Part shown: piece by piece, positions 11,470 to 23,480 of the stretch
Layout of the letters: the number at the start of each line of letters is the position of its first letter
Position numbering within the stretch: position 1 is the first letter of the stretch
Position numbers and translations under genes: made by a program
Notes under the pieces: generated by a model
The model's input: the letters and a program-made list of their open reading frames with translations, nothing else
What the model was told of the DNA's origin: nothing
The model's database searches: none
Assembly: GCF_030272615.1 (NCBI RefSeq)
Contig: NC_081413.1
Span: 20,710,501 to 20,774,500 of the forward strand
DNA: 64,000 bases
Direction: 5' to 3'
Origin: Cryptomeria japonica
Taxonomy: Eukaryota; Streptophyta; Pinopsida; Cupressales; Cupressaceae

Positions 11470-13162
11470 AGGCTTCTTTAATAGCTTTTCCAAAAATAGG
11501 AATATCTTTAATAGCCTGAAATAAAGGAATTTGAATCTGCACATTTTTGAGCTGATCCATAATGTCAAAAGTGGGTTGTTCCATGGGTTTATATGCAGTA
11601 CTTTGTAACCTCTGAGGAAAAGGTGGGTTATCTTGATTTTGTAGAATAGGCTCCTTAGGAACGATATCTGTTATTGGCATGTGCTCAGTAGGAACAACAG
11701 GTGTAGTAGGTTCTTCATGGGGAGGATCTGATATTTCAGTAATCCGAGGTGGTTTTGGAGCAGGTAAAGTAGTTCCAGACCTCAAATGGATGTCATTAAT
11801 GTTTAAGGCATAAGCTTGATATTGGTTGGCTTCGGTAAGATACGCAGGCTGCTGAGGTTTATTATTGGGATTGGACATTGGCTGGGCAGGCATAGGCGTT
11901 TGTTTCGGAGGTCCAAGATTTGTGGCAGTTACTGCAGGAGGTGGCATAAGGGCTTGTGGTTGCAGCTGTGGAAGCTGCAGGAATCCAGAGGACTGGTTTT
12001 GCCATTGTTGAGGGCCTCGCCATTGAGAATTTTGCTGGCAATTTCCTGAAGGTGGGGTCCATTGCCCCTGTGGCTGCTGCCATCCTCCTTGAGGGGGTTG
12101 CCATTGCTGGTTCTGATAATTAGGCCAATTTGGTTGAGGTGGGTTTCAGGATGGTCGTGGTCCATATGCATGTTGCCATTGGTTATTATATCCAGAATAA
12201 GAATTACCAAAAGTTAAAGGGTCTTGAGGCATACCTTGTCTCTGGGCCCATGGTCTCCTTTGTGCAATAAAGAACACGTGATCATCATCTCCTTCTACTG
12301 GCTTAAAGTCAGTAGGTAGTTGTTTAGCTTCCAAATTAGCCACCATCTTGCATCTGCAGTCACGCTTCTTTTGTCTGTAGTATGGACAAAACTCGGTCAA
12401 AACTACGTCAGCCTCCTCATGTTTCTTTCGAGCTTGCATAGTGTCCAGTTGCGTAGCCATATTATTAATGATGTCCTACTTGAAGTCAGATAGCAAATTT
12501 GTTATCTCTATTCGGGAAACTCCGCCAGAAGAAGACTTCCCTATTGTAGCATGATGACCTCTACCTTTCTTAACTATTGCTCGAGAGTAGTTAAGACATA
12601 TTTTCTTTATATCATCCCAAGGCACCTGGGTTATATCACCTCCTCCTATCAGGTCCAGGGCATCTATACAAGCATCACTGATTCCCTTTAGAAACAGCAG
12701 TTTCTGAGAGTCCTCGTTGAGAGTATGGTTTGAGTTCCTCTATAGTGCAAACAAGAATCTGGAAATATAATCTTCCAGACTTTCATCCTCCTTCTGTTGA
12801 ATTCGAAATATATCATCACCCTTGCTGGCGCTCTTACAATATTCCTTATACTTTTCAGCGAATTTTGTCTGCATGACCTCCCAACTATCAACTACACCTC
12901 TTCCCAGACTCATGAACCATCTGAGAGCTCCTTCCTTCAAGGTGGAAGGGAATAACTTCAATTTATGAGCGTTTGTGTTGTAGTCATAACTGCAACAGAG
13001 GACATCAAATTCAAACAGAAAGGTTTCTGGGTCCTCTATGACTAGGCCATAAAAATTTGGAAGCAAAGAAGAGGGAATGTTTTTAAGATTGTCAGTATCT
13101 CCCTGGGGAACAATAGGAAACTCAAATGCAGGAGGTGGATTATTGGGTTGATTATTTGCCAT
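11470..13162 (-). pseudogene. Athila gag
   Basis: The ATG at 13160-13162 begins a Retrotrans_gag-like domain (FLFEFDVLC, EGALRWFMSL, WEVMQTKFAEKY) ending near 12740. A Cys-rich stretch near 12380 (CPYYRQKKRDCRC) replaces a regular CCHC knuckle, and I cannot see a clean zinc knuckle. A Gln/Pro/Gly-rich linker (11950-12200) leads to a proline-rich segment and then protease. Several stops (for example 12740 and 12146) break it. It would form the capsid-like particle. Confidence 0.85.
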
Positions 13163-13390
13163 GTTGTGTTACTGAAATAACAGAGCGAATGGATTTTCCT
13201 CAAGTTCGTTGTCAGCTGGGTCAAATGGTAGTTCAATAAACAGATTTCCAAGGATGAACCTTCCCAGTGCGTCTCTTCTTCTTCTATGCATGCAATATAA
13301 TGAATAGTGACTTGAAAAATCTAGAAAATTTTACTAACAAGATAAACTAATGCCAAAAATGACTTCTGATAAACTCCTAGCTAGACACCA

Positions 13391-13408
13391 TCCCCAGCAA
13401 CGGCGCCA
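13391..13408 (-). other. Athila primer binding site, tRNA-Asp type
   Basis: On the minus strand the site reads TGGCGCCGTTGCTGGGGA, 4 bases inside the 5' LTR. From memory it pairs with the 3' end of plant tRNA-Asp (CCCCGGCAACGGCGCCA), with one mismatch. This primer is typical of Athila and related gypsy elements. Confidence 0.88.
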
Positions 13409-13412
13409 AAAC

Positions 13413-14698
13413 TGATGGTCGTGCCCACAAAAGGATATGAAAATCATAGTAAAAACCTTTCCTGGGAATTGGGCATTCCAACAGGTGACCAATATCTCTC
13501 TCGGTAAATGTTCATTTACTTGTCAAACCAGGGGACGTATACTTTAAATGGCGTAGCAAAATATATGCACTAGGAACTTATTTTGGTCAACTCTTAGTGA
13601 AAATACATACTGAAAAGAAATCCTACCTACGCTACAGGAAGGAAATGCAAAACTTTTTAACTCAACTATGATTTGATTATGACAGAAACCATAATAACTA
13701 CAACTGAAACACAAACTATGAACTGGCCTTATGCTGCAGGAACAGACACAGTGATGGATTCTTTGTGCTGCAGGAGCAATGTAAAGCTGAGTTTGTATAA
13801 AAACTTTAAAAATGAAAGCAAACTGAAGCTTAACAGGAAAGAACAACTAACTAACTAGCTACAGATACCTACTAAGTGGGCCCCCTTAGCAAGCATCTCC
13901 TGATTACGCAGATACGAAACTCAGAACTTCATTGGACTTTATTCATAAAAACAGAATGATATACATTGTTTTGTTGATGTGGAAACTAATAACAAACTCT
14001 ACTTCTGGTTAAACAGATTATGTCTTTCATTATCATCTTGATTCTTACATGACATCTACTATTCTTATTCTATCCTTCTCTTGCCCCTCTCTCGCGCAGG
14101 AGGAGAAGCTTTATTTAAAAACAGGGGAGCAACTAACTAACTAACTCCATCAAAGAAAGATGTGGAAGTAAAACATATCCTCGAATCAAGGAACAAACTT
14201 CATAAATGAATTTATGTGTTCAACCCGATCCAGAGAGAATCTAGCACTCCACTCTTTATCATTAAAATTCTTTCCCATGATTTCAGTCAAAGAGTCCTTG
14301 CCGGAGCTTCCTCGAAGTCGTGCAGGAAATGGACTTTACTGCAAGGCCGAGATTGGCTGCGCTTGACTCTATCATTCTTCAACAACCTGCGAAACAAAAG
14401 GTAACAGGCAACAGAAAAGGCGTATGGCACATACATGATATCCATTCATTAATCACACATTTTAGATTTACTTCATCATTCAAAAACTGTATACGATATA
14501 CCAGTCATTTTAGGGAGTCAACGGGGCAATAAATGCAATCAAGTCAATCACAAAGAGCTGCAGGAATATAAAAGTCTCTTGCTACAGGATATCCCAAAAA
14601 GGTTTCACAAAGTCTGAACATCCATGAAATAACAAAAGTAAAGGCATTTAAAAGTTTTATCAAAACATCTAAATTATGAGCATTTTTTAAGCTCATCA
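13413..14698 (-). repeat. Athila 5' LTR
   Basis: This 1286-bp copy pairs with 3340-4625 and has the same length. I counted about 40 substitutions, mostly transitions. It lies next to the PBS, so it is the 5' LTR of the minus-strand element. Promoter signals are expected in it, but I did not identify a clear TATA box. Confidence 0.95.
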
Positions 14699-14703
14699 GT
14701 GGT
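14699..14703. repeat. Target-site duplication GTGGT, right copy
   Basis: It matches 3335-3339 and marks the outer end of the Athila element within Copia-1. Confidence 0.95.
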
Positions 14704-14824
14704 GTTGGAGTATGTTATAACAAAGGAGAAAATAGCAGATATCTTCACCAAGCCACTACCAAAGGACACTTTTGAATATCTCAGAAGTAAGTTAGGGGTC
14801 CTACCCCTATCTTCTACTCACTGA
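14704..14824 (+). pseudogene. Copia-1 RNase H C-terminus
   Basis: It continues the frame broken at 3339. It carries KEKIADIFTKPLPKDTF, the conserved end of Copia RNase H (ADIFTKPL), and stops with TGA at 14822-14824. The codon at the junction is intact once the Athila insertion and one GTGGT are taken out. Confidence 0.92.
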
Positions 14825-15062
14825 ACGAGTTCGGTGAAAGCATCAATCCGATGACTCTAATGAATATCTTTTGGGAGTTCATACTGATTTATACACTTTA
14901 GGATGTTTTCTAAAGGTGTATAAGAAATAATAGACGAAATACTATAGGGAACAGGAATTAATGACAAATGCTCTGACCAAGACTTAGTTGATACACAATA
15001 GCAGGAAATCACTTCTTACAGAAAGAAATTATGTTTTAGTTCTTTACTTTTTGGCATTGTTG

Positions 15063-15303
15063 TCAAAGGGGGAGAAGACCTACAAAGGGGGAGAAGACTA
15101 CTATAAAGAAGAGATGACTGAGAGAAGACCTATCAGGGGAGAAGACTAAGAGCAAACTGAGAAGACTACAGATTGGAAAGAAGACAAAAATGAGGAGAAG
15201 TCTAATGTATGGGGGAGAGAATTTCAGCATTTCAGAATCACAACAATTCAAATCTATTAAGGTCAAATCAATTGGTTTTGCCATCAATGCCAAAGGGGGA
15301 GAT
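15063..15303 (+). other. Copia-1 3' purine-rich region and polypurine tract
   Basis: Short blocks of the type AAAGGGGGAGAAGAC recur at about 15066-15150. The true PPT is CCAAAGGGGGAGAT at about 15289-15303, directly before the LTR start TGTTGG. The recurring blocks look like diverged copies of the PPT. Confidence 0.75.
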
Positions 15304-16820
15304 TGTTGGCAATATTACATTATAACAGACAATGAAAGATTGTTGGAGGATATTAAGAAGGTTGTTGATGATTATGGATATAATTGATTAAAGATGTTTT
15401 AGTGTTTTGATATTATTATTTTTTCATTGATGTCAAAAAATTGATTTTCTAATTCAGTATGATGTTGCCATATCTTGAGAAGTATGATATGAAGATTATA
15501 AAGATGTCAGTAAAAGACACAAGAAAGAATATGATGAATAAGGGGATGAATAAGGTATTCAAATGGGCAACTACTACTGAGTCAGACAATGATGAGATCA
15601 TGATGTTTTAGATTGTTTTAACATCATACATATGTTGTAAATTGTAAAGGTTAATACTATACTATGTTATCAAGCAAAGAACCTAGTCGGTAAACCCTAA
15701 GGTTATCGCTATCAGTTAATGAAGGCGGAATGTCTATTGAGTGGAGTTTAGTATTCACCGAGTTGTTACCGAGTTGTAACCAAGCTATAATAGAATGCAT
15801 TAAATGTTTACATGTGCTATTTAATGAAGGAAGCTGATGAGATGAAGCGAATTAAATGATTGGTGAGCCATGAATGAAGTTTGTTAATGAATCTAAGGCA
15901 ATGAAAAGTCGGCATGAAGATCTACAGCTTAGATTGAACTGCAATACCTTGGCACAAGTTCCAAGACTATTATGCAAGTTCCAAGGTGGGGTAAAACATT
16001 TTCAGATCGAAAGATGCATTGAACCTAGACAAGATTGAAGATTTGATGGCTATGATTGATCATGGGAAATGTGATCAAGGAGATTAAGTGGTTACCTAAT
16101 TGTTTATAAATAGGAAACTATTGATAAACAATGTATGCGGGCAAGTGTATGCACAGGGATGCTACATAATGATTACCAAGCATAGAATCTTGAAGACCTA
16201 TTAGAATAACAGAGTATAGAAGCCCAGCAGATAGACAAGATTAGTTCTATGTCTATATTGTATTGAACAAATAAGAATCTACTTTAGCATTTTAGATGTG
16301 AAGTTGCAGATAGATTTTTATTACTGTTATTTTGTGAAAGTGATAGAAAATCTCTTAACCGAGTGGACTTAACAGTCTTATATGTAAATCCTCTAGCAAG
16401 GTGACATTCTGATTGGGTGTTTGAAATCCTTTAACAAGGCCAGTTCTAACAAAGTGAAGATCCTAATAGATATGAGGGAAATCCCTTAACCGGGTCACAT
16501 CTAGCAATGTGTTTGTAATCTTTAACAGGATTTGCTTTTAACCGAGCATACTGTAGAAAAGTATATTTCTTAGTGGGTCTGAAATCCCATAGTGGTTTTT
16601 CCCTATTTGGGTTTCCATGTTAAATCTGGTGTTATGAGGTTTATGATGTTCATATGCTTTTGAGTTTGCATGATTAACAGTTTTGGTTATATTACTGATA
16701 TATGTGTTACCGAGGTTGAATCTGATGTTTTTATGGAAGACTAAGTTTTTATGATTCACTCCCCCCCTCTCATATTGTTGGCTATTGGATCTGTACTTAT
16801 ATTAAGTATCAGAACTATCA
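15304..16820 (+). repeat. Copia-1 3' LTR
   Basis: It begins TGTTGGCAATATTAC right after the PPT. The end is uncertain, between about 16795 and 16820. A CA occurs at 16819-16820 and the neighbouring repeat begins at 16821. The 5' LTR is outside the window, so the ends cannot be tested by alignment here. Little other coding content is visible. Confidence 0.7.
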
Positions 16821-17003
16821 CTTATATGTGCTACTATGATAAATTCAGGATTTAGAAACTTTGCACCAAGTGATGCTTCTCCATCTTACTTATTTTCTCT
16901 TGACTTTGTACTTCAGTGTTGTCCCTAAAGAGTTATTACTATACTTTTCTCAACCTACCTACCAAGATAGTCCTTCAATGCTCTAATAAGGTTGATTCAA
17001 ACC
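16821..17003 (+). repeat. Fragment of a dispersed LTR-like repeat (copy 1)
   Basis: About 183 bp beginning CTTATATGTGCTACTATGAT closely match 19294-19480 and 24468-24650. It matches only the middle of those longer copies. It probably is the remains of the 5' LTR of the degraded Copia element to its right, into which Copia-1 inserted. Confidence 0.65.
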
Positions 17004-17689
17004 CATGACCCAATGCTCTAATACCCTTTATTGGCCCAGTTTGTCATTGCATCAAAACATCAATCTATCAACAATCGATACAAACTATAGAGATATGGAT
17101 CGCATGGGAGGCATTTAGTTCCTTGTCACAAATCCCAAAGGGAGCACTGACCATTTTGCTAATAGTTTTCACATCCTTGGACATATTTTGGCTAAGAGAA
17201 ATCATTTTATCTGCATTTTCCAAAGAAGGAATCATGTTCAAACTATTCTACCCCAACTCTACTTTATTGTTAAGGGCATTAACCTTATCCTTAAGCATTT
17301 TGATTTCAAACACCATCCATTTGAAATGGTTGTTTTGTGACTTTGTCACATCCTAGGCTACCACCATCACATCCCTTGTTCCATTGGCAAAGGACCTCTT
17401 ATCCATTCCCATAGGGGTACCTTTCTTTATATCAATAGGAGTGTCAATGTGGATTAGTCCTAAACATGGCAACTTACTTTTACTAGATAGACCATCAAAC
17501 CTAAGTAAAGAGTGTCTTGATTAAAATATGGAGGATGAAGTGTACATGTATCAAAAATAAAGTTTTCAAGTGAAGAGGAATGAGCATCTTGTATGTCAAC
17601 TAAAAAACTATCTATATAGCTTGAAGTAACCCAAGGCACAATACATCAAAATTGACAATCATTTGGAACAACAAGGATTCCTATGGAGT
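17004..17689. other. Unassigned stretch left of a Copia ruin
   Basis: No intact gene is visible. It begins with a partial repeat of its neighbour (CAATGCTCTAATA occurs twice, 30 bases apart). The minus strand at about 17120-17400 reads as a broken peptide with helix-like composition, but I do not recognise it. It is probably the internal 5' region of the old Copia element. Confidence 0.35.
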
Positions 17690-18556
17690 CCTTCAAATTT
17701 TAATATGTATGTCAAAATCATCAATAATGATATCATTCTAGTAGTTGTGTATGTAGATGACATCATTATTATGAGTAGTGCAACATAAACTATTGAACCG
17801 ATCAAATATTATTTGAATAAAGATTTTGACATGACTGATCTAGGCCTAGATTACATTACTACCTAGGTTTAAAAGTTTGGCATATAGATGGTAATGTTTG
17901 TGAATCGTAATACAAATATGCCAACAGTATAGTGTTTACTAAACAAATTCACAATAAAAGAAAATAGCAGGGAGCCTAATATATCTTACAACCACAACAC
18001 TTGATTTGAACAATGTTGTAAATTTTATTTATAAATTCATGACAACATCACTCATAGAACATTGGATTTCAACAAAGAGTGCATTAAAGAACGTGAAAGG
18101 GACTCTTGACTTTGACATTCTACACAATAGAAGCAAAGACCTAGGCTACTTGGAATTACAAATTTAAATTGAACAAGTTCTGTAGATGATAGAAAAATCA
18201 TTTCTAGATATGTTTTAGCCATGGCATGGGTGCAATTACACAAACTGACAAGAATCAACATGCAAGAACTCTTTCCTCAACTGACACATAATAAAAATAT
18301 CAAGGTGTAGTGAAAGAAACATGTGAAGTGGATTGGCTTAGAAGGATTTTGTTAGACGTGAACATTCCAAATGATTGAAACTACATCCTTCTGACGTGAC
18401 AATCAAATGGTACTCAAATTTGCAAAAAATCCAATCTTCCATGAGCATACCAAACATGTGGAAATACAGTGTCACTTAATCAAACAATTTGTTGAGGATG
18501 GACCTATTAAGCTGCATTATTATCTAGTAGAGGATCAAATTGCAAACATTAGCATA
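17690..18556 (+). pseudogene. Heavily decayed Copia RT/RNase H
   Basis: Frames shift several times, but the conserved order is clear. YVDD occurs near 17750-17761, followed by a DMTDLG-like block near 17835, a SLIYLTT block near 17975, a KNVKGTLDF block near 18090-18115 and an RNase H end (FHEHTKHVE, near 18435-18460). It is far more decayed than the Copia elements elsewhere in the window. It ends where the LTR-like repeat at 18557 starts. Confidence 0.75.
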
Positions 18557-19814
18557 GATCAGTGGCATATTGGGACCATGAGGTAAAGTCCATTTCTAGT
18601 AACGCCTTTACATAGCTTAATTAAAAATGATTGTAGTCTCGTCTATATATAGAACTTTTTACTTATACATTGAAAAGGTACTATTCATCTTTACTTTTCT
18701 TTTAAAAGAACAATTATATTGTCTCTACTCTAGCAGTTGGTAAACTACTCTCTTCTACAACGATTTATTTCTCAACAAAGTGTGTTTTATTGGTCATTAA
18801 TATTACCCAATATTTGATCTTAAGAGTCACAATTTACTTGGATTTATACAATGTTGATCTGATAATGGTAATCTTTATGCTAGGTCATTCCTACAAAATG
18901 TGGGCTTTTGTCTTCCAAATCTAGATCTAGAAGATTTTGCCCTCAAGTTTGTTGAACAATAGTTCTTACTGCAGAAGAAAATATAATCAAATATAAAATG
19001 AATTTTGTATCACGCTTATTCTCCTGCTTCACCTCTCTTAAATATTTTTTTCCTCCAATAGATGTAAGCCTTCACATGACCCTTGCTATTATTAAAAATA
19101 ATTTTATATATATTTAAATTATTTCATCTTTGTTTGGACATAGTTTAAATTCAACGAGGGGACATCATAATCCACCCTTCCAAAAATTACTTGTTCCCAA
19201 TTAATCACAAATTAGAATGCTTTTAGAATTAGTAGGATCCAAAAAATTTCTTGAAGATCTATATTTATCAATCCTCAATTCTCCTTGTGATGAAATTAAC
19301 TTATATGTGCTACTATGATAAATTGAGGATTTAGGAACTTTGCACCAAGTGATGCTTCTCCATCTTCCTTAGTTTTTCTTGACTTTGTACTTCAATGATG
19401 TCCCTAAAGAGTTATTATCATGCTTTCCTCAACCTACCTACCAAGATAGTCCTTCAATGTTCTAATAAGGTTGATCTGCCATTTGTATGTCATATCGGAT
19501 TACTTAAATCTTGATATTTTCTTTAAAATACCCTTGAGCTACTTGTTATACCTTAGTCAAAATAGTTTTGGTTGTCTTACCGTCTTGGAAAGTAGCAAAT
19601 ACAATTTACCAATTTAAGAAATTAATCACTATACATGTTATTTGGCAAATCATGAGATGAAAACTCATTGCAACTATATTCAAGTTTCCTCTTTCAAAGA
19701 AAATAGTTGCAACCTTTACAATTGATGCTTGACTCACTAATGAATTGTTAAGTACTTGTGGAGAAGATGATTTATTCCTAGTAGATGTCATTTCTTTCAA
19801 ATTTCCTCAATCTT
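18557..19814 (+). repeat. LTR-like repeat, copy A
   Basis: 1258 bp align with 23666-24986 in the same orientation, starting GATCAGTGGCATA and ending TTTCCTCAATCTT. It follows a Copia RNase H ruin and is therefore probably the 3' LTR of that element. The exact TG/CA ends are not clear. Confidence 0.75.
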
Positions 19815-21708
19815 CGTTGTTGCCTTCCGTGCCATTCTGGTGGTCTGGTTTTGATTTCCACCCAATGGCAAGGCCTTGCATTATGTATCAAATGGGTTGT
19901 TTGGCCCATCTCTGGCAGTGAGGCTTGAAAAATTCTTCTTTGGCACTGTATTTATTCTAGTTTTTGTCTTCATCGGCCACCCTGGAAGGGGATTGGTTTT
20001 CAAACCCTTCACTTTATTCATGAATCAGTTTGCATACAAGGCACCTTTTATTGATAGAAGCATCTAGAAAGCCTAGGAGGCCGCTAAGCCTCGACTTTTG
20101 TGAGTTGGCTCTGGTTTTAGGAATGGCTTATCCTTTAACCAGGACAACCTTTGGTGGTCTCTTCTCATTCAATCCTAGGGGCTCTCTCTTTCTTGGCTTC
20201 CCGAGATTAAGGCTTTTCATTTTCACAAGAAAGAAATTTGTACTCCTTTTGATCTTTTTTCTAGATCTACTATGAATTTTCTCCCTCGGGAGGAGCTTAA
20301 AAGAAAATATAGTTTCTCTCAGTCTGATCATGAGACCTTTCTAATTCTCTGAGAGGCTCTCCCTATTGAAATGTTGCACAATATTTGGCATTCAATCCCT
20401 CACTCCTAGGTGGAAGGATTCAAAATGGTTTCCAAATACCGCCTGCTAGAATTATAAACCTCGCTTGGGTTATAGATAGCTTTCTCCCATCTTCCAATAG
20501 TGGATGCTTTGAATTCAAGGTGGAATTTGCTATCTCCCATCTCTATGTGGAAATGCAGATTTCATAATATATGGTCTGTTATGCTTGAGCCTAAGCTTGT
20601 GCACTATTCTTGGTGTATTCTTTTTCATGGCCTTCCTGTTGGCTCTCGATTAGTTCATATGGGAGTCCAAGACCCTTGATGTCCCTTTTGTGGGCACCCT
20701 AAATTCTTTTAGCACCTCTTATAGTTTTGTAAGAGGGCTCAAAACTTTTGGGTTTGGATCCATGATTTTTTCAAACCCTTTAGACTTGAATCTTTTTCCA
20801 GGCACATGATCCTTGTAAGAGATTCTCCCCATTTTCCTAAGAAATTCACCCCTCTGGCATGCTTTTCAAGGTGGAAATTCTTTTTATGATATGGAAGACT
20901 AGAAATACAGTTATTTTTACACAAATTTCTATGGATACCAATGTCTCGCTTTATTCTAAAGCTCTCATATATTCAAATGTGCTTCTATAGATTCAAGTTC
21001 AAGCAAATAAAGTTTCTTTGGAAGTGGCTCACCTGCAGGTTTTTCTCGACCACTAGGGAAACGCCCCTTGTGCTATGGCTAGGGTTCCTCCTAAAAACCC
21101 TTCTTCCCCTTGTGGATTCTCCCCCTCCTTGGGTCAGCGGCGGGGGCAAAGCTTTTCTGCTCGGCGGTCTCATTCTCCTAAGTCCCAAGCCACTCCTCGA
21201 CAATCTGGCGGTGGGTCTGCCCGTGCTATGCATTGATGTTTTGCCTCTTCGCCCCCTTGGGGAGTGGCTGGAACCACTGCTAGTGGTGGTAATGGTTGGT
21301 TTGCTGGAGCCTCACAAGGAGGTGGTTCTAATTGGCTAGCAATCATGCCCTCCAAAGGGTTCCCTCGGTTCACTCTTGCTATTTCTCCTCAACATTTGAT
21401 GGCTCCTGAAGAAGATAAGGAAGATAAGGGTGACGATGGTTGGTCCAATCTTGACATCACTCCTAACCATGATGACATTTGGGGTAAGCTCGATGACAAG
21501 AACTCATCCCTACCACTGACGGGAATTCCTCTTGCCACTTATAAGCCTTTATGTTATTATTTGTTTTTTATTTCGGGGTCTCCCTTATGACTCCATTTTT
21601 TGATTAAGGATTTATCAATGTGACTGTGTGTCCATTCACCTTTTTTGTGAATATGTACTATATTTTCTAATTAATGAAATCTGACACCCATATTCATAAA
21701 AAAAAATA
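19815..21708 (+). mobile_element. Decayed LINE 3' part with poly(A) tail
   Basis: The plus strand at about 20600-20770 resembles the zinc-binding module after LINE reverse transcriptase (CPFCGHP, then spaced His and Cys, then AQNFW). The segment ends in an A-run near 21699-21707 after an AATGAAAT stretch, as LINEs do. Between about 20950 and 21590 the reading is broken and low in complexity. The 5' limit is unknown; I set it where LTR copy A ends. Confidence 0.5.
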
Positions 21709-22430
21709 GGGAAAAAAAAGAATGCGAAAAATTATGACAACGAATGTCGATTTGCGCTCAAAAACCCAAAGTAGACAACTCTAAAAATAAATTTCCATCT
21801 CCATTTTTTCCGAGAGATAATTAAATCAGAGTTTTTCTGCACCATTTTAGCAGAGTAAACTGAAAAGAGAGAAATCTTACCATTTCAAGGACAACACACT
21901 AGAAAGAGCAACTTCAAAATTCTATGTACATAGCTAGATACTGGACTTGCATAATAAATATGCGAATACTTGATGGGCATAGCCATTTCAACAATTAATA
22001 AATCTATCATGAGCAAAGTTTTTGGCGTTCGGGTCTGAAAGTGTTTCTTGCGTGAGAACTCTTAATTCTGGCGGGCAAAGCCCATCATAAAGAACCTATC
22101 GACTAGTTAAATTTGACTCCTAAAAATTTATTCATATTTTATTTTAAATAAATTTTCATTATGATTATCAGCTATTTGTTTATTGATTTTAGTGTTACCT
22201 TCAAAAAGAGTTGACAAACATTTTGATCTTTATAGATACATGAATGAAACAATTATTAACTTTTGACTTTCTATTCAATGACAACAATTTCCAACAATCT
22301 TTCTTTTTATTATTGATAAAAGAAACATAAAAACTTACATATCCAAATCAATAAAAAAAACAAATTCATAAATTCAAATGGAACATAGTAATATGTTCTC
22401 CAATTGAATTATGAGACCTTCAATATAGCC
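21709..22430. other. Intergenic, 3' flank of the carboxylesterase gene
   Basis: AT-rich, with no reading frame I can support. It must hold the 3' UTR of the minus-strand gene that ends at 22431. I did not identify a convincing polyadenylation signal. Confidence 0.5.
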
Positions 22431-23480
22431 CTATAATCTATTCATAAAATTGGAGATGTCATCGAGGAACTGAGAAGACAAAGGATATGGCATCGCAAAA
22501 AAGCCATGAAACGCGCTTTCGTAGAAGAGAAGCTCCGCCTCTTTCTTCATCTTCTTCAAATACTCCATATATAGCAGCTGTCGATCGCGAAGAATATCTA
22601 TCCCGCCAATCACCACCAGACTTGGCGGCAGATGCACCGCTAAAATATCCGGAGAATTCGGACCCATCACATTAGCGGCAGAATGATCCCTGCTCGCTCC
22701 CGCTGGCAAAAATGCCCGCCAAAACCAGTCACAATACTCCAAAGTAATTAGCGGCACATCCTTTAGATTTTTCTCCGAAAGCGTTCTTTCTTCGCCGCCA
22801 AAAAAGGGCTGAATCAGCACGTGCCCCAGAATCCTAACGGGCCGCAAATCGTCCATCTTCTCTGCCACGCGGCATCCAACGTGGTGTACAATGTTTCCTC
22901 CCGCGCTGTCTCCCATCAGAAAACACCGCGACACGTCAGCATTACGAGGCAGAAAACCTCTCCCAGCGTGGCTCTGAAGCCACGTCAGCGCCGCAAAGCA
23001 GTCATCGTAAGCTGCGGGGAACTTGTGCTCGGGTGCCAGCCTGTACTCCACCGACACCACCACCACCCGCCGGCGTTTTGCCAGCCGCCGGCAAAACTCA
23101 TCATACAACTGTTGGGCGGCCGACAACATAGAGAAGCCGCCGCCATGAAAATACACCACAACTGGCAGCACCTCTCTTTCATTGCCGTTTTCTTGTACTG
23201 GAACAAACAGACGGACCCAAACGCCGTTAACGTGGTCTATAACGGCGTCTTTGGTATATACTCCATGTCTGGGCTTGTCGTTGGCGGGCACAGAGGGCAT
23301 GAGGCACCATAGAAGCCACGCCATCAGACGCCTGTTAATGGTGCCGTCGCTTCTCTGCAGTAAAGAGGTGCCTGCTTTTAAAGCCCAGCAGAGCCACTGT
23401 ACGCGGAGAGGAAAGCTGCTCCTAATTTGATCCAGTTGCCTGTTCGTAAGAAGCCTCACATTCTTCGCATTCCCTTCCAT
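22431..23480 (-). CDS. Plant carboxylesterase, CXE / GID1-like alpha-beta hydrolase family (class similar to CXE18)
   Basis: A 349-residue esterase starts from the ATG at 23478-23480; the frame is open 8 codons further up but with no ATG. It would hydrolyse short-chain or secondary-metabolite esters in the cytosol; the substrate is unknown. The oxyanion motif HGGG is at residues 112-115, the nucleophile Ser192 is in GDSAGGN, and Asp295 lies in GGIDILRD. His325 lies in AFHGFF. This complete triad separates it from the gibberellin receptor GID1, which lacks the catalytic His. The N-terminal RRSDGTINRR-like block (RSDGTINRRL here) is typical of CXE proteins. Length is normal and there is no intron in the coding region. 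It is more GC-rich than its surroundings, and both flanks are repeat DNA. It is the only intact host gene in the window. Confidence 0.93.
   Translation of the reverse strand: MEGNAKNVRLLTNRQLDQIRSSFPLRVQWLCWALKAGTSLLQRSDGTINRRLMAWLLWCLMPSVPANDKPRHGVYTKDAVIDHVNGVWVRLFVPVQENGNEREVLPVVVYFHGGGFSMLSAAQQLYDEFCRRLAKRRRVVVVSVEYRLAPEHKFPAAYDDCFAALTWLQSHAGRGFLPRNADVSRCFLMGDSAGGNIVHHVGCRVAEKMDDLRPVRILGHVLIQPFFGGEERTLSEKNLKDVPLITLEYCDWFWRAFLPAGASRDHSAANVMGPNSPDILAVHLPPSLVVIGGIDILRDRQLLYMEYLKKMKKEAELLFYESAFHGFFAMPYPLSSQFLDDISNFMNRL

Larger units (their letters stand above)
3340..14698 (-). mobile_element. Athila-type Ty3/gypsy retrotransposon, complete but decayed
   Basis: An 11.36-kb element lies on the minus strand, with two 1286-bp LTRs, a PBS, a PPT and a 5-bp TSD. 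Protein order on the minus strand is gag, protease, RT, RNase H, integrase, then a long extra ORF before the 3' LTR. The RT sequence (TFTCPWGTFAYWVLPFGLCN) and the tRNA-Asp primer site point to the Athila branch of gypsy; this is judged from family knowledge, not from a tree. The two LTRs differ at about 40 of 1286 positions by manual comparison with no net length change, so the insertion is moderately old. It lies inside the RNase H domain of Copia-1. Confidence 0.93.
14704..16820 (+). mobile_element. Copia-1, right part
   Basis: This is the continuation of the element that begins at the left edge. It holds the RNase H C-terminus, a 3' non-coding stretch, a polypurine tract and the 3' LTR. 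The right boundary is placed near 16820 because from 16821 the sequence matches two other copies of an unrelated repeat in this window. Confidence 0.85.

Noticed and set aside
22821-23312. 163-codon plus-strand frame
   Set aside because: It is antisense to the carboxylesterase coding sequence and has no domain.
22431-23480. Gibberellin receptor GID1
   Set aside because: The protein keeps the catalytic His (AFHGFF) and GDSAGGN; GID1 has lost the His. It fits an active CXE esterase better.
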